From NCBI RefSeq assembly GCF_900167145.1, contig NZ_FUWG01000003.1:159348-223347 (forward strand): 64,000 bases of DNA. Direction: 5' to 3'. Below the pieces are notes generated by a model. That model was not told the origin of the DNA. It made no database searches and worked only from the letters and a program-made list of their open reading frames with translations. The translations under genes were made by a program, and so were the position numbers. Shown one piece after another: positions 1-9,499 of this stretch; within the stretch, counting starts at the first letter, position 1; every line of letters begins with the position of its first letter. The stretch is from Treponema porcinum. GTDB taxonomy: Bacteria; Spirochaetota; Spirochaetia; Treponematales; Treponemataceae.

Positions 1-35
1 TGACAGGTTTTTCTAAGGACAGAAAGAAATCTGGA

Positions 36-650
36 ATGGCAGCACTGGACAGTGTTGAAGGACTTTCCCAGAAAAACGCAAGAATGTGGCAGATTATCGC
101 TTTAGTCTCTCTCTCTTCTTTTTTCATTGCTCTCGGTATTCTAATCTATGCTGTGAATCTTCCTAAGACTGTTCCTGTAATTGTTACGGTAGACAGCGAA
201 GGTCACGCTAACTATGCAGGTAAGGTAGACAAGTCTCTTTACGGCAAACAGGCTGTGCCGGAGAACGCAAAATACTACCAGATGAAACGTCTTATTAAAG
301 ATATGTTCACGATTGTTGTGGATAAGAACGCTCAGCAGGAATATATCGCCGAGGCAAACTCTATTGTCCAGAAAGGAGCGGTGCAGCAGCTTGATTTGTT
401 CTTCAGAGAAAATAATCCGTTTAAGAATTTTGGCGAGTATGTACAGAGTGTGGAAATTCAGCAGCCTTTAAGACAGACTGACAAAACTTATTTCATAAAC
501 TTTGCGGTTACAAGAAAAAGTCCGAATGGCTATGCCATTTTCATAGAAAATTATACCGCACTGGTAAATATTGAATTTTATGAGAGTGTCCCGGAGTCTA
601 ATCCTCTTGGAATCTACATCACAAACTTTGACATTAAACTGAAAAAATAA
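36..650 (+). CDS. VirB8/TrbF-like type IV secretion inner-membrane protein (start uncertain)
   Basis: Inner-membrane bitopic component of a conjugative type IV secretion system; VirB8/TrbF proteins form the periplasmic ring that nucleates channel assembly. One strong membrane segment lies at about residues 17-42, after a short cytoplasmic N-terminus, followed by a soluble NTF2-like periplasmic domain of about 160 residues; the motif PVIVTVDSEG just after the membrane segment is typical of the family. It sits directly upstream of VirB9-like and VirB10-like genes, which is the canonical order. The frame is open to the left edge and the codon ending at base 2 is ?TG, so the true start may be there or further left, adding about 12 residues; the ATG at 36 has only a weak ribosome binding site. 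Family recognised from layout and motifs, without a database search. Confidence 0.8.
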   Translation: MAALDSVEGLSQKNARMWQIIALVSLSSFFIALGILIYAVNLPKTVPVIVTVDSEGHANYAGKVDKSLYGKQAVPENAKYYQMKRLIKDMFTIVVDKNAQQEYIAEANSIVQKGAVQQLDLFFRENNPFKNFGEYVQSVEIQQPLRQTDKTYFINFAVTRKSPNGYAIFIENYTALVNIEFYESVPESNPLGIYITNFDIKLKK

Positions 651-668
651 ATCTAGGAGAAATAAAAA

Positions 669-1784
669 ATGAAGAAAGTACTGTATATTGTCGGAACTGC
701 AATGCTGTTTTTTACAAGTTGTCAATCAGTAGATTTTGATAAGACTACACCTATTGAAGAAGATGTTGCAGATGAATCTGTAAAAAATCTAAAAGACGAG
801 CAGAAGAAAAATGAAGAAGAAATCAGAGAATTTCAGATTCAGGAAGAATTAAAAGAAATCGACATTGAAAAATCCATAGTTTATGTAGAAAAGCCTGTTT
901 ACTATCCTGTTGAAGAGTATGAAAAAAGACCTGTTGGAAAAGATGCGACAAAGCAGTCTTTAAATAAAGCGATTCAACTTCCACAAAAATATTCAGGCGG
1001 AACAATGTTCTATGATTTTGACGAAAGTTTTGTATATGAAATTTACTGCCAGCCATACCGCATTACTGACCTTTCTTTAGAGCCGGGCGAAATGGTTCTT
1101 GAAAATCCGTTTATCTCTGAAAGTCAGGTGTGGGAAATGGGAGCAGGTGTTTCAAGAAAAAACGGTCAGGATGTGCAGCATTTTTACTTGAAGCCTGATA
1201 TTTCCGGGCTTACCACTTCTATGATTATCATTACAGACAGGCGTGTTTATCACCTGCTTTTGAAGTCTTTCAAAGACTGCTATATGGCAATGGTTGAATT
1301 TGAATATCCTAATACAATGCCTTATAACATAAAAACCGATGCAATGGTTGAGCGTATGAACGCTAAAACTACGGCACTTTCCGGCATTGATCCTAAATAC
1401 CTTTCCTTTGATTATAAGATGTCTTATTCAATTTTCAGAAAACCAGTTTGGCTTCCAACAAGAGTCTATGATGACGGTCGCCGCACATACATTCAGATGA
1501 ATGAAACGGTACTGCATACTCAAAGTCCTGTCTTATTCAATAATAAAAATGAGCGTATAAATTATCGTGTAGACAAAAATCTTATCATCATTGATGAGCT
1601 GATTGAAAAAGTTACGCTTAGACGTGGTAAGGAAAAAGTTACTATCAAGAAAAAGAATTATGTTGAAGAAAAACCAGTAGTTGAAACGGAAGAAGAAAAA
1701 AAAGAAGCTGTTGAAGAAACTCAGAAGATGGAACGGAAAGGCTATAACCTTCATGCTCAGTTTCCTGTTAAAAGGGAGGATTAA
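669..1784 (+). CDS. VirB9/TrbG/CagX-like type IV secretion outer-membrane core protein with lipobox
   Basis: Core-complex protein that with VirB7 and VirB10 forms the outer-membrane part of the conjugation channel. The N-terminus is a lipoprotein signal (hydrophobic segment, then F-F-T-S-C18). Residues about 40-100 are charged and probably coiled. The N-terminal VirB9 domain contains the family signature QHFYLKPDISGL followed by IIITDRRVYHLLLKS. The C-terminal domain, about residues 240-335, has the YSIFRKPVWLPTRVYDDGRRTYIQ region typical in position and character. Ribosome binding site TAGGAG stands 9 bases before the ATG. The lipobox is odd, since VirB9 is normally not lipidated and VirB7 supplies the lipid anchor. 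A K/E-rich tail of about 40 residues closes the protein. Confidence 0.85.
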   Translation: MKKVLYIVGTAMLFFTSCQSVDFDKTTPIEEDVADESVKNLKDEQKKNEEEIREFQIQEELKEIDIEKSIVYVEKPVYYPVEEYEKRPVGKDATKQSLNKAIQLPQKYSGGTMFYDFDESFVYEIYCQPYRITDLSLEPGEMVLENPFISESQVWEMGAGVSRKNGQDVQHFYLKPDISGLTTSMIIITDRRVYHLLLKSFKDCYMAMVEFEYPNTMPYNIKTDAMVERMNAKTTALSGIDPKYLSFDYKMSYSIFRKPVWLPTRVYDDGRRTYIQMNETVLHTQSPVLFNNKNERINYRVDKNLIIIDELIEKVTLRRGKEKVTIKKKNYVEEKPVVETEEEKKEAVEETQKMERKGYNLHAQFPVKRED

Positions 1785-2171
1785 ATGTTTGGAAAGAAAA
1801 AAAATAAAGAGGGTTTTAAACTAAATATAAATAAGGAACAGGCAGAAAAAGAATATGAAGAATATTTAAACCAGCCGCCGGAAGTTCTTGAAAACTTAAA
1901 GATATGCAAGATTTTTATGGCAATCTTTATTCCAGTTGGTATTTTGGTTAATATTGTTTTTTGGGAACTTCCATTTAATAGTATTGTTATAAATCTCATG
2001 TCAGTAGGAAGTTGTCTGCTTGTTGGAACAATTTTATTTTTTACTAATAAAAACTTTCTTACGAACTGGAAACTTCGTTTAGTTCCTTTAATTTGTCTTT
2101 GTGTTGGCTGGGTAATCGGAATGTTTTGCATTCAAAGTATTATCCTGATAATTTTGAATGTCGCAGAGTAG
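1785..2171 (+). CDS. Small multi-pass membrane protein in the secretion operon
   Basis: A 128-residue protein of unknown function. After about 40 charged cytoplasmic residues there are three to four hydrophobic segments (about residues 45-62, 66-87, 95-112 and 112-126). Its ATG follows the VirB9 stop codon directly, with the ribosome binding site AGGGAGGA inside the end of the VirB9 gene, so the two are probably translationally coupled. Its position between virB9-like and virB10-like genes suggests a small accessory subunit of the channel. I do not recognise the family and would not assign it to a known VirB or Trb subunit. Confidence 0.75.
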   Translation: MFGKKKNKEGFKLNINKEQAEKEYEEYLNQPPEVLENLKICKIFMAIFIPVGILVNIVFWELPFNSIVINLMSVGSCLLVGTILFFTNKNFLTNWKLRLVPLICLCVGWVIGMFCIQSIILIILNVAE

Positions 2172-2178
2172 GTGATAT

Positions 2179-3822
2179 ATGAATGAAGAAGAGAATACAG
2201 GCTCAATCTTTGATGCAATAGATGCGGCTCAGGCAAACAGCGATGATGAACTTTCAGAGCTTGCCTCACAAAATACAGGTTTTTCAAATGTCGGGGAAAT
2301 TGAAGTTGAAGACACTTCAGACGAAAATGCACAAAATGCTCAGCCTGTTTTTACTGATGACTTGAACTCTGAACCTGCACCTGCGGCAGAAGATGTAAAG
2401 CCTTTTGAAAGCTCACAGTCAGAATCATCAGAAGGAACAGATGGGCTGTCTGAAAGTTTTTCAACGAAAAAAACAAATGAAGATGAAATAAAACCTTTTG
2501 ATTCTCAGAAGATGTCTGCAACTGATGCAATGGACACAAATGGTAACAAAAAGCCGCCTGTCTTAAACAAACAGTTCATTCTTTACTGTATTACCGGAGT
2601 GTTTGCTTTCCTTATAATCTTTGCACTTTTTATTTTCCCGGAAATAACCAAGAAGAGGGAAAAAAATAAAGCAACTAAGCCTGTCGCCACTGAAAACGCT
2701 GTTACAGATTATTCAATGCTTGTTGAACCAAAAGATTCTTTTATTCCTTCTGAAGAAGTAGAAGAAGAACCAAAAACTGAAAAAGAAGTAATAGATAATC
2801 TTCCGCCGGTTAATGAAAGATATACCTATAAAGAACCGCCCCAGCCGAATACTTATTACAGTGGCGGAACAGCCTCAACTTATGAAGTTCCTGACACAAG
2901 AACAGATGCACTTCAATCAAAATCTATAAACGGTATAAAGGGAATCTCTTCTACGCAAAAAAATTATCTTACCCCGGATAGTGTAAGCACTTCATACAAT
3001 AATAATATTGCTTCAACACAAACATCGACTGGAAATGCTGCATCTTCTTCTAATCCTTATGCAAAATTCGGAGTGCCGGACCAGACAACTTATACTAATC
3101 AGCTTTTAAGTCAGTATGCAAGCAACAATAATTCCTATGCACAGCAGAATGACCAGAGCGGAAAGAACAGTTTTTATAATCAAAACAGAGGTAATGTTTC
3201 TGGTCAATGGCTTCCTTTAAATTCTATCTGGCAGGGAACTATTTTTGATGCAACGCTCACAAGCGACATCTGTACTGACCTTCCGGGAGAATGTACTGCG
3301 GTTATCACGAAGAATATTTATTCAAGTCAGGACGGCCGCTATCTTCTTATTCCACAGAACTCAAAGCTGCTTGGCTCTTACAATTCTTCCATTTCATATT
3401 CTCAAAGCAGGGTACAGGTTGGCTGGCATACTCTTATCAGACCAGACGGCTATATGGTGAATCTTGGTAACTTTAACGCAACGGATAAAAAAGGTGCTTC
3501 TGGTCTTAAAGGTAGGATAAATGACCATCCTTGGGCATATCTAAAAGCCATTGCTTTGATGAGTGCGTTAAATATCGTTAATTCAGAATTACAGACAACG
3601 GCAGCCGCAAGCACAAATGAATATGTCCAGAATGTCATGGCAAATTCTCAGGAAGTTGCCACAACACTTGGTCAGAAACTTATAGACAGGGCAATGGACG
3701 TTCAGCCAACAATAAATATCAAGGCAGGAACAATTATCAATATTGTAGCAAATACAAATCTTGAGCTTCCTGTACTTGAACCTTGGGAAGTAACACAGCC
3801 TTATCATAAAGTTAAAAGATAA
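2179..3822 (+). CDS. VirB10/TrbI-like type IV secretion energy-transducing protein
   Basis: VirB10/TrbI spans the inner membrane, periplasm and outer membrane and links energy from the cytoplasmic ATPases to the outer core. Layout is typical: an acidic, Ser/Glu-rich cytoplasmic region (residues 1-125), one membrane segment (about 131-155), a long Pro/Asn/Ser/Tyr-rich periplasmic linker (about 160-335), and a C-terminal VirB10 beta-barrel domain (about 345-540). Within the latter, WLPLNSIWQGTIFDA, the repeated VITKNIY and LLIPQNSKLLGSY, and the late GTIINIVANTNLELP match the family pattern. Eight bases separate it from the previous gene. The linker and cytoplasmic part are longer than usual, giving 547 residues. 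Confidence 0.9.
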   Translation: MNEEENTGSIFDAIDAAQANSDDELSELASQNTGFSNVGEIEVEDTSDENAQNAQPVFTDDLNSEPAPAAEDVKPFESSQSESSEGTDGLSESFSTKKTNEDEIKPFDSQKMSATDAMDTNGNKKPPVLNKQFILYCITGVFAFLIIFALFIFPEITKKREKNKATKPVATENAVTDYSMLVEPKDSFIPSEEVEEEPKTEKEVIDNLPPVNERYTYKEPPQPNTYYSGGTASTYEVPDTRTDALQSKSINGIKGISSTQKNYLTPDSVSTSYNNNIASTQTSTGNAASSSNPYAKFGVPDQTTYTNQLLSQYASNNNSYAQQNDQSGKNSFYNQNRGNVSGQWLPLNSIWQGTIFDATLTSDICTDLPGECTAVITKNIYSSQDGRYLLIPQNSKLLGSYNSSISYSQSRVQVGWHTLIRPDGYMVNLGNFNATDKKGASGLKGRINDHPWAYLKAIALMSALNIVNSELQTTAAASTNEYVQNVMANSQEVATTLGQKLIDRAMDVQPTINIKAGTIINIVANTNLELPVLEPWEVTQPYHKVKR

Positions 3823-3824
3823 AA

Positions 3825-3841
3825 GTTGTAAATCAGTATAA
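3825..3841 (+). promoter_or_regulatory. GTTGTAAATCA box with adjacent -10-like element
   Basis: GTTGTAAATCA (3825-3835) is followed by TATAAA (3837-3842), 19 bases before the start of the first BIG2 lipoprotein. The same box, with the same neighbour, occurs upstream of other transcription units in this window (40243, 20860, 53856, 16413, and reversed at 17845). I infer a shared operator or promoter element. It suggests that the BIG2 genes have their own promoter rather than only read-through from the secretion operon. Confidence 0.5.
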
Positions 3842-3860
3842 ATATAGATGAGAGGTGTAT

Positions 3861-6800
3861 ATGAAAAGGTCTACAAAATGTTTTATGGCGATGATTCCTA
3901 CAGTTTTTCTGTTGATTGTCTCACTTTTAGCTTCATCTTTCCTTCTTGAAAGCTGTTCATGGTTAATAAGTGATAATGAGTCAAAGGAAAAGACTGAGGA
4001 AGTAACTGCAATTTCTTTTGCCAGCAGCTCTGTTTCTGTCGCAAAAGGCGAAAACACTTATCTCAAATATTCTATAACTCCTTCTGACGTTCAGAATAAA
4101 GTGAGTGTAAACTGGAGCTATGATTCTTCTGTAATCAGCATTGATGCAGACCATAACGGAGTAATCATCACAGGGGTAAAAACAGGTACAACTTACCTCA
4201 AAGCAACGGCGAACAACATAACTGCAACTTGCCTTGTGACAGTGGAAGGTTCTAATGATGTTTATGAGGGCGACCCTTACATCTATTCTAATTTTACTGT
4301 TGTAGAACTTACTCCCGGAAGCAATACTACAGTTTCTGCTTCTTTATACGGCGGAACTTCTACAGACCTTGAAGATTTTGTCTGGTATATTAAAGACCCG
4401 ACTATTGCAAGCATAGATTATGCAAGAGGAAGCTGCGTTGTTACTGCAAAGAAAACCGGCAGTACACAGATTACTGTTTCACACCCGAACGCCACTTATG
4501 ACTATACAATGATTCTTTATGTTTACAGTGATACTCTTACTGCAAGCTACATTACAACCTCTCAGAACATTGTTGTCATAAACAAAGCTGAAATTTCTTC
4601 TAAGACTGTAGCTTTCAGCGTGGCAAACCCTGTTACTTCAAATTATGAGAGAGGATTCTCTTATGAAATAATCACTGAAAACGGTGACGACTGCTGTTCT
4701 GTAATCGGAAACGGAAGCACGGCAATTCTTACACCTCTTAAAAACGGTCTTTCTATTCTAAGAGTAACACATGAAAACTGCGAGTATACACTTGATGTGC
4801 TTGTAAAAGTTGCTACAGCTGTTGAGAACGTTTATATTGTTCCTTCCACTACAACCTTGATTGTAAACGGTTCAGACGATTCATACAGCATTTATGCTGA
4901 CATAGAGGGGACGGATAAATATGTGAATCCAGATGCCTTTGAATGGATTTTGTTTGATGAAAACGGAAATGAAATTTCTGAAAACGACTGCTCTGATTAC
5001 ATGGAATGCAAGGCGAGCGGAAATCAGTTCAGTGTAACAGGTAAAAAGAACGGTGCGTTCAAAGTAAAAATCAGGCATGAGCTTAGTGAGTATTCCCGAA
5101 CTGTTCTTATTATTCTTCGCAATCAGGCTGGAAGTGCTATAGATGATTCCATGTACATCACAACAAGTGAGAACTATGTAAAAACACAGGTTGGAGCAGA
5201 GACAACAAAAATCACAGTTTCTTTAATGGGCGGTGAGGCAGGTGATGAAAACGACCTTGTCTGGAAAATTGACAACGGTGAAAACAATGACATCTGTAAA
5301 ATCGTAACTCCTACAGGAAAAGTTTCTGCAAGAGCTGCCGGAAGCATTACAGACGGCTATCTTTATATCACTCCATTAAAAACAGGGACAGCAACTATCT
5401 CTGTTTCTCACCCAAAGATTCTTTATTCAACTGATATTGTAGTAAAGGTTTTATCTGAATACGCTCTGCTTGAAGAACCTGTTTACATAAACTCTGACAC
5501 TTCTTTAATTAAAATGCTCAACGGAGCTACAAAAGAAGTTTCTGTAAACCTTACAGGAAACACTGCAAGCGGAGATGAAAACGGAATTATGTGGGAAAGT
5601 GATAATTCTTCTGTAATTTCCGTGTCTCCTTCAACCGGCAGCACTGTTCAGCTTTCTGCAAACGGAAGCGGCCAGAATCAGACTTATGTAAAAGCAAGCC
5701 ATACAAAGGCATTAAGCGAAAAGAAAATACTTGTTCTTTCAGCAGATACCACAGAAGAACTGGAAGCAATGAAAGGTTTTTATGCCGATACAACTTATTA
5801 CAGAATAAATGTTGACGGTATTTGTGAAATTGAAATGAACCAGTTCGGACTTGAATCAAGCGATATTCAAAAGATTTCATGGACTTCAAGCGATTCTTCA
5901 ATCTGTATGGTAAACGCTTCTTCTGTTTCTCACTTAAAGGCAACCGTTACAGGAACAGGAAGTGGAACTGCTACTGTTACTGCAAGTCTTTCGGGTTGTG
6001 AGGACTGCGTTTTCAATATCACAGTCTTGCCAGAAGGTGAAGAAGTTGGAGTAGTTACTTCAAAGTATCTTACTACTACCAAAAATGCCGTTGTCATTTC
6101 TACAGTAGGAGACACTACAAATCTTTCTGTAACAGGCGTAAATATCAGTGATTCTGATATGGCTTCTTATACTAATTGGCAGGTAGAAGATACTTCTATT
6201 GCAACTGTTGTAGGAAACGGAAGCAGTGCTGTCGTTACAGCTGTAAGCGAAGGTAAAACTCGTGTAAATATTTCAAACTCTGTTTCTGAAAATTCAATAA
6301 GCATAGAAATTAAGGTAGGAGCTTTGTATGAATGGGCAGATGATTACTATGTCTATATCACGACAGAAGAAGACACTGTAACTATGGTGAAAGGTGATAC
6401 CAAAACTATAGGTGCTGCCCTTGAAAACTCTACTGCCAAGAACGGATTTAACTGGTCCGTTACAGGAAAGAGCGGAATTATTGAAGCTACAGGAAATCTG
6501 GCTGGAACTTGTTACATTGAAGCAATAGAAGCCGGAATGACTGAACTTACAATCAGAAATACTAATGCTGATTTTGAAAAAACTATACTTGTAGTTGTCG
6601 CAAATACTGCCGAAGAACTTGCAGATATTATGTATCTTACTACAAGTCAGAATGTCGTTACTATCGGCGAAACTTATAATGAGACTGTAACTGTTTCTAT
6701 TGCAAATGCAAAATCAAACATCATTGACGGCTATCACTGGAATAGTTCAGATTCTTCTATTATTAAGGTTGTAGAAAGCGGAAGCACGGCCGTATTCTAC

Positions 6801-9479
6801 GGTATTTCTCAGGGAACTGCAAAGATTACAGTTACAAACGACTACTGCGATTATCCGCTTGAAATTATCGCAAACTGCGTTGATCCGATTCTTGCGTCTG
6901 CTAATCCATACATAACCTGTCAGAACATTGTAACGCTTACCGTAGGAGATTCTGCTACAACTCTTACAGCCGATTTGGTAGGCGGTACAGAAAGCGACTA
7001 TGCAAACTTTACATGGCATTGTCAGGAATCAAGCATTGCAACTCTTTATTCAAGCAATGAAACTGCTCAGATTAAAGCAGTCTCTGCCGGTACTACTCAG
7101 GTTGTAATCTCTCATCCAAAGGCAGGTGGAGTTGACAGGACTGTTCTTGTTATCTGCGAACCTAAGTCTGAAGAGGACTGCTACATTACAGTTACTGAAA
7201 GCATTATAAAGATGTCGCCGTCTGATTCAAGCAAGACAATAACTGCAACTTTAGTGAATGGAACTGCAAGTGACGTCTATAATTTCAAATGGTGGGCAGA
7301 CAGCTATGATATAATAGACATGAACTACACAAGCGAAAGCTGTGTAATTACTCCTATTGCAACTGGAAATGTTACGATTCACTGTTCACATCCAAAAGCC
7401 TCAAATCAAAAAGATATTGTTCTATATATTTCACAGTATTCTGAGTTTGCTTTTGAAACAACTTCCGTAAGCCTTACAAAAGGAACAAAGAGCTTTGTAA
7501 ATATGGAAGTTCCTGCAACAAGCGTTTCTACCAAAGTTGTTTACAGTGCAAAGCGGACTGACGGAACTTCTGCATCTGATTTAATGAGTGTAAGCGGCAC
7601 TAACTCTGTCTGTATTTTAGACCCTGTATCAGCAGGTACGTGTATTGTCTATGCTGATTTAGTTGCAACGTCATCAGGAATCAAACAGGCAACTGCACAG
7701 CTTTTGGTAAATATTGAAGAATCTGCTGCTGACGTGACTTATATAAATTACTCTGGTGCTACTGTCATTACGCTTGAAAAAGGCGAGACTCAGACTTTGA
7801 GTGCAACGCTTGCAGGAACAAAAGCCACTACTGGCGATGAAAAATACTTGAAGTGGAAGTCTTCTGACCCAAGCATTGTTGAAATAACTCCTTCTCCTTC
7901 TTCATCTGGATATACTATGAATGACCAGATTAAGATTACTGGAAAGAAAGCAGGGCAGGAAGCTACCGTTACAATCTCATGCGATAAATATGATGGAATA
8001 AGCAATGTCATTCTTTATGTAATTGTTCCAGGTGAGAATGTTGCAAACATTCTTTTGGACAGAAGTTCGATGAACCTTATTATGGGAGACAATGCACAGA
8101 GCATTACAGCCTCTATTACAAATGCAGCAGACGGTGACTATGAAAACCTTGAATGGAGTGTTCAGCAGGATTCCAATAATCCAGTAGTAAAGTTAAGCGG
8201 TTCAGGTAAAAAGATAAGTATTTATCCACAGAATGTGGGAAGTGCCGTTATTACTGCAACCGTTCCTTCTTCTTTAAGAAAAGCAACCTGTACCGTGACG
8301 GTTGAACCGCCTAAACAGATTATTCTTAGTATGAACAGCATAAACTGCTATCCGGGTGAAGAATTCAAGATTACCTATACCGTTTCTCCTGAAAGTGAAA
8401 TGAACAGCATTACTTGGACTACTACAGATTCAAGTTATGTCGGCTGGTCTGACGACAAGAATGGTACTCTTACCTGTTTTGGAAAATACAATGAAGGAAC
8501 TTGTACAATTACAGGTACAACACAATCTAAAGCTAAGGCAACAATAACAGTTACAAATGAATGGGGTAACACACTCAACCTCTCAAAGTCACTTATTAAG
8601 ACAATTCCTATTGATAAAGGAGACGGTACTTTTGACGTTGACTTTGAGTTGAAGCCTACCTGTGCTGAGATTCATGTTCAGGGAAAACAATTTTTAACAG
8701 GTTCAAAAACACTGAAGCTGAAAGACGGAACATATTCCAGCTATAACAGCGACAATGGTATTTATAAAATCACAAGCGATTACTTTACAAGAATTGATGA
8801 GCAGACTGGAACTGCATACGGTACAATCCATTTTATTCCTCTTGCAGAATCAAAAGGAGTAATACAGGTAATTGCATACAATCCTGTAAGCATTGATGGA
8901 AATGCACCTCTTGGAAAAATTGCAGAGAAAGATATTGAAGCCGACATTTATTATAATTCTCAAGACTTTACATTAAGCAATTTTTCAACAACAGGAAAAT
9001 ATTCTTCTTTTGATAATGATTCAAAGATACTCACTGTAGGAGATGGTGAAAAAATTGGATTTATTGTCAGATGCACTAATAAGAATGCTTCTTCTGCAAT
9101 AAGTGGAATTGATTTTGAACAAAGTGCTAACTATTCAAACGAAAAAATCAAAAAATACGGAACTGTTGGTGGCTCTATTACAATAGAAGACCTTTCGATG
9201 ATTCCAGATCCAGAAAATCTACGTCCACAAATTTCTGGTTCAAATGAAACAGGAAATTTTTTCCAGTTTTCAAAAGACTTCAACAAAACTAACGGATATT
9301 ACAAGGCGAACAACACTAACGAAGCTGACAATTTGAACAATCAGAATAATACCGTTCGTCTGGAGCATCTTTATATCGGAACGCTTAATATTAAATATAC
9401 GCCTGTCTATACAAGTTCTGAATTGATATACAAGATTCCAGTTTACCTTGATATAAGAAACTGCTCTTGTACATATTAA
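3861..9479 (+). CDS. Giant BIG2-repeat surface lipoprotein A
   Basis: Predicted surface lipoprotein of 1872 residues. The start chosen is ATG 3861, with AGAGG five bases upstream; a GTG two codons earlier has no better site. Signal peptide with lipobox at about L-E-S-C32. The body has about 16 bacterial Ig-like (BIG2) repeats of 80-115 residues, each opening with a variant of Y-I-T-T-S-x-N-x-V and containing the V-x-x-G-x-x-x-I-T core, for example VSVNWSYDSSVISI. The last 350 residues are not repeats and would form the distal tip. BIG2 domains are common in bacterial adhesins and invasins. Lying just after the VirB10-like gene, it may act in contact with recipient cells or host surfaces; that role is inference. 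It is paralogous to the next gene. Confidence 0.85.
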   Translation: MKRSTKCFMAMIPTVFLLIVSLLASSFLLESCSWLISDNESKEKTEEVTAISFASSSVSVAKGENTYLKYSITPSDVQNKVSVNWSYDSSVISIDADHNGVIITGVKTGTTYLKATANNITATCLVTVEGSNDVYEGDPYIYSNFTVVELTPGSNTTVSASLYGGTSTDLEDFVWYIKDPTIASIDYARGSCVVTAKKTGSTQITVSHPNATYDYTMILYVYSDTLTASYITTSQNIVVINKAEISSKTVAFSVANPVTSNYERGFSYEIITENGDDCCSVIGNGSTAILTPLKNGLSILRVTHENCEYTLDVLVKVATAVENVYIVPSTTTLIVNGSDDSYSIYADIEGTDKYVNPDAFEWILFDENGNEISENDCSDYMECKASGNQFSVTGKKNGAFKVKIRHELSEYSRTVLIILRNQAGSAIDDSMYITTSENYVKTQVGAETTKITVSLMGGEAGDENDLVWKIDNGENNDICKIVTPTGKVSARAAGSITDGYLYITPLKTGTATISVSHPKILYSTDIVVKVLSEYALLEEPVYINSDTSLIKMLNGATKEVSVNLTGNTASGDENGIMWESDNSSVISVSPSTGSTVQLSANGSGQNQTYVKASHTKALSEKKILVLSADTTEELEAMKGFYADTTYYRINVDGICEIEMNQFGLESSDIQKISWTSSDSSICMVNASSVSHLKATVTGTGSGTATVTASLSGCEDCVFNITVLPEGEEVGVVTSKYLTTTKNAVVISTVGDTTNLSVTGVNISDSDMASYTNWQVEDTSIATVVGNGSSAVVTAVSEGKTRVNISNSVSENSISIEIKVGALYEWADDYYVYITTEEDTVTMVKGDTKTIGAALENSTAKNGFNWSVTGKSGIIEATGNLAGTCYIEAIEAGMTELTIRNTNADFEKTILVVVANTAEELADIMYLTTSQNVVTIGETYNETVTVSIANAKSNIIDGYHWNSSDSSIIKVVESGSTAVFYGISQGTAKITVTNDYCDYPLEIIANCVDPILASANPYITCQNIVTLTVGDSATTLTADLVGGTESDYANFTWHCQESSIATLYSSNETAQIKAVSAGTTQVVISHPKAGGVDRTVLVICEPKSEEDCYITVTESIIKMSPSDSSKTITATLVNGTASDVYNFKWWADSYDIIDMNYTSESCVITPIATGNVTIHCSHPKASNQKDIVLYISQYSEFAFETTSVSLTKGTKSFVNMEVPATSVSTKVVYSAKRTDGTSASDLMSVSGTNSVCILDPVSAGTCIVYADLVATSSGIKQATAQLLVNIEESAADVTYINYSGATVITLEKGETQTLSATLAGTKATTGDEKYLKWKSSDPSIVEITPSPSSSGYTMNDQIKITGKKAGQEATVTISCDKYDGISNVILYVIVPGENVANILLDRSSMNLIMGDNAQSITASITNAADGDYENLEWSVQQDSNNPVVKLSGSGKKISIYPQNVGSAVITATVPSSLRKATCTVTVEPPKQIILSMNSINCYPGEEFKITYTVSPESEMNSITWTTTDSSYVGWSDDKNGTLTCFGKYNEGTCTITGTTQSKAKATITVTNEWGNTLNLSKSLIKTIPIDKGDGTFDVDFELKPTCAEIHVQGKQFLTGSKTLKLKDGTYSSYNSDNGIYKITSDYFTRIDEQTGTAYGTIHFIPLAESKGVIQVIAYNPVSIDGNAPLGKIAEKDIEADIYYNSQDFTLSNFSTTGKYSSFDNDSKILTVGDGEKIGFIVRCTNKNASSAISGIDFEQSANYSNEKIKKYGTVGGSITIEDLSMIPDPENLRPQISGSNETGNFFQFSKDFNKTNGYYKANNTNEADNLNNQNNTVRLEHLYIGTLNIKYTPVYTSSELIYKIPVYLDIRNCSCTY

Positions 9480-9499
9480 AAAAATGGGAGTTATAGAAT

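Noticed and set aside
36..3822. Assigning the secretion genes to a specific named system (VirB versus Trb)
   Set aside because: The ATPases, coupling protein and relaxase are outside the window, so the subtype cannot be decided here.
3855..3860. GTG start for the first BIG2 lipoprotein
   Set aside because: ATG 3861 has AGAGG at proper distance; the GTG would overlap that site.
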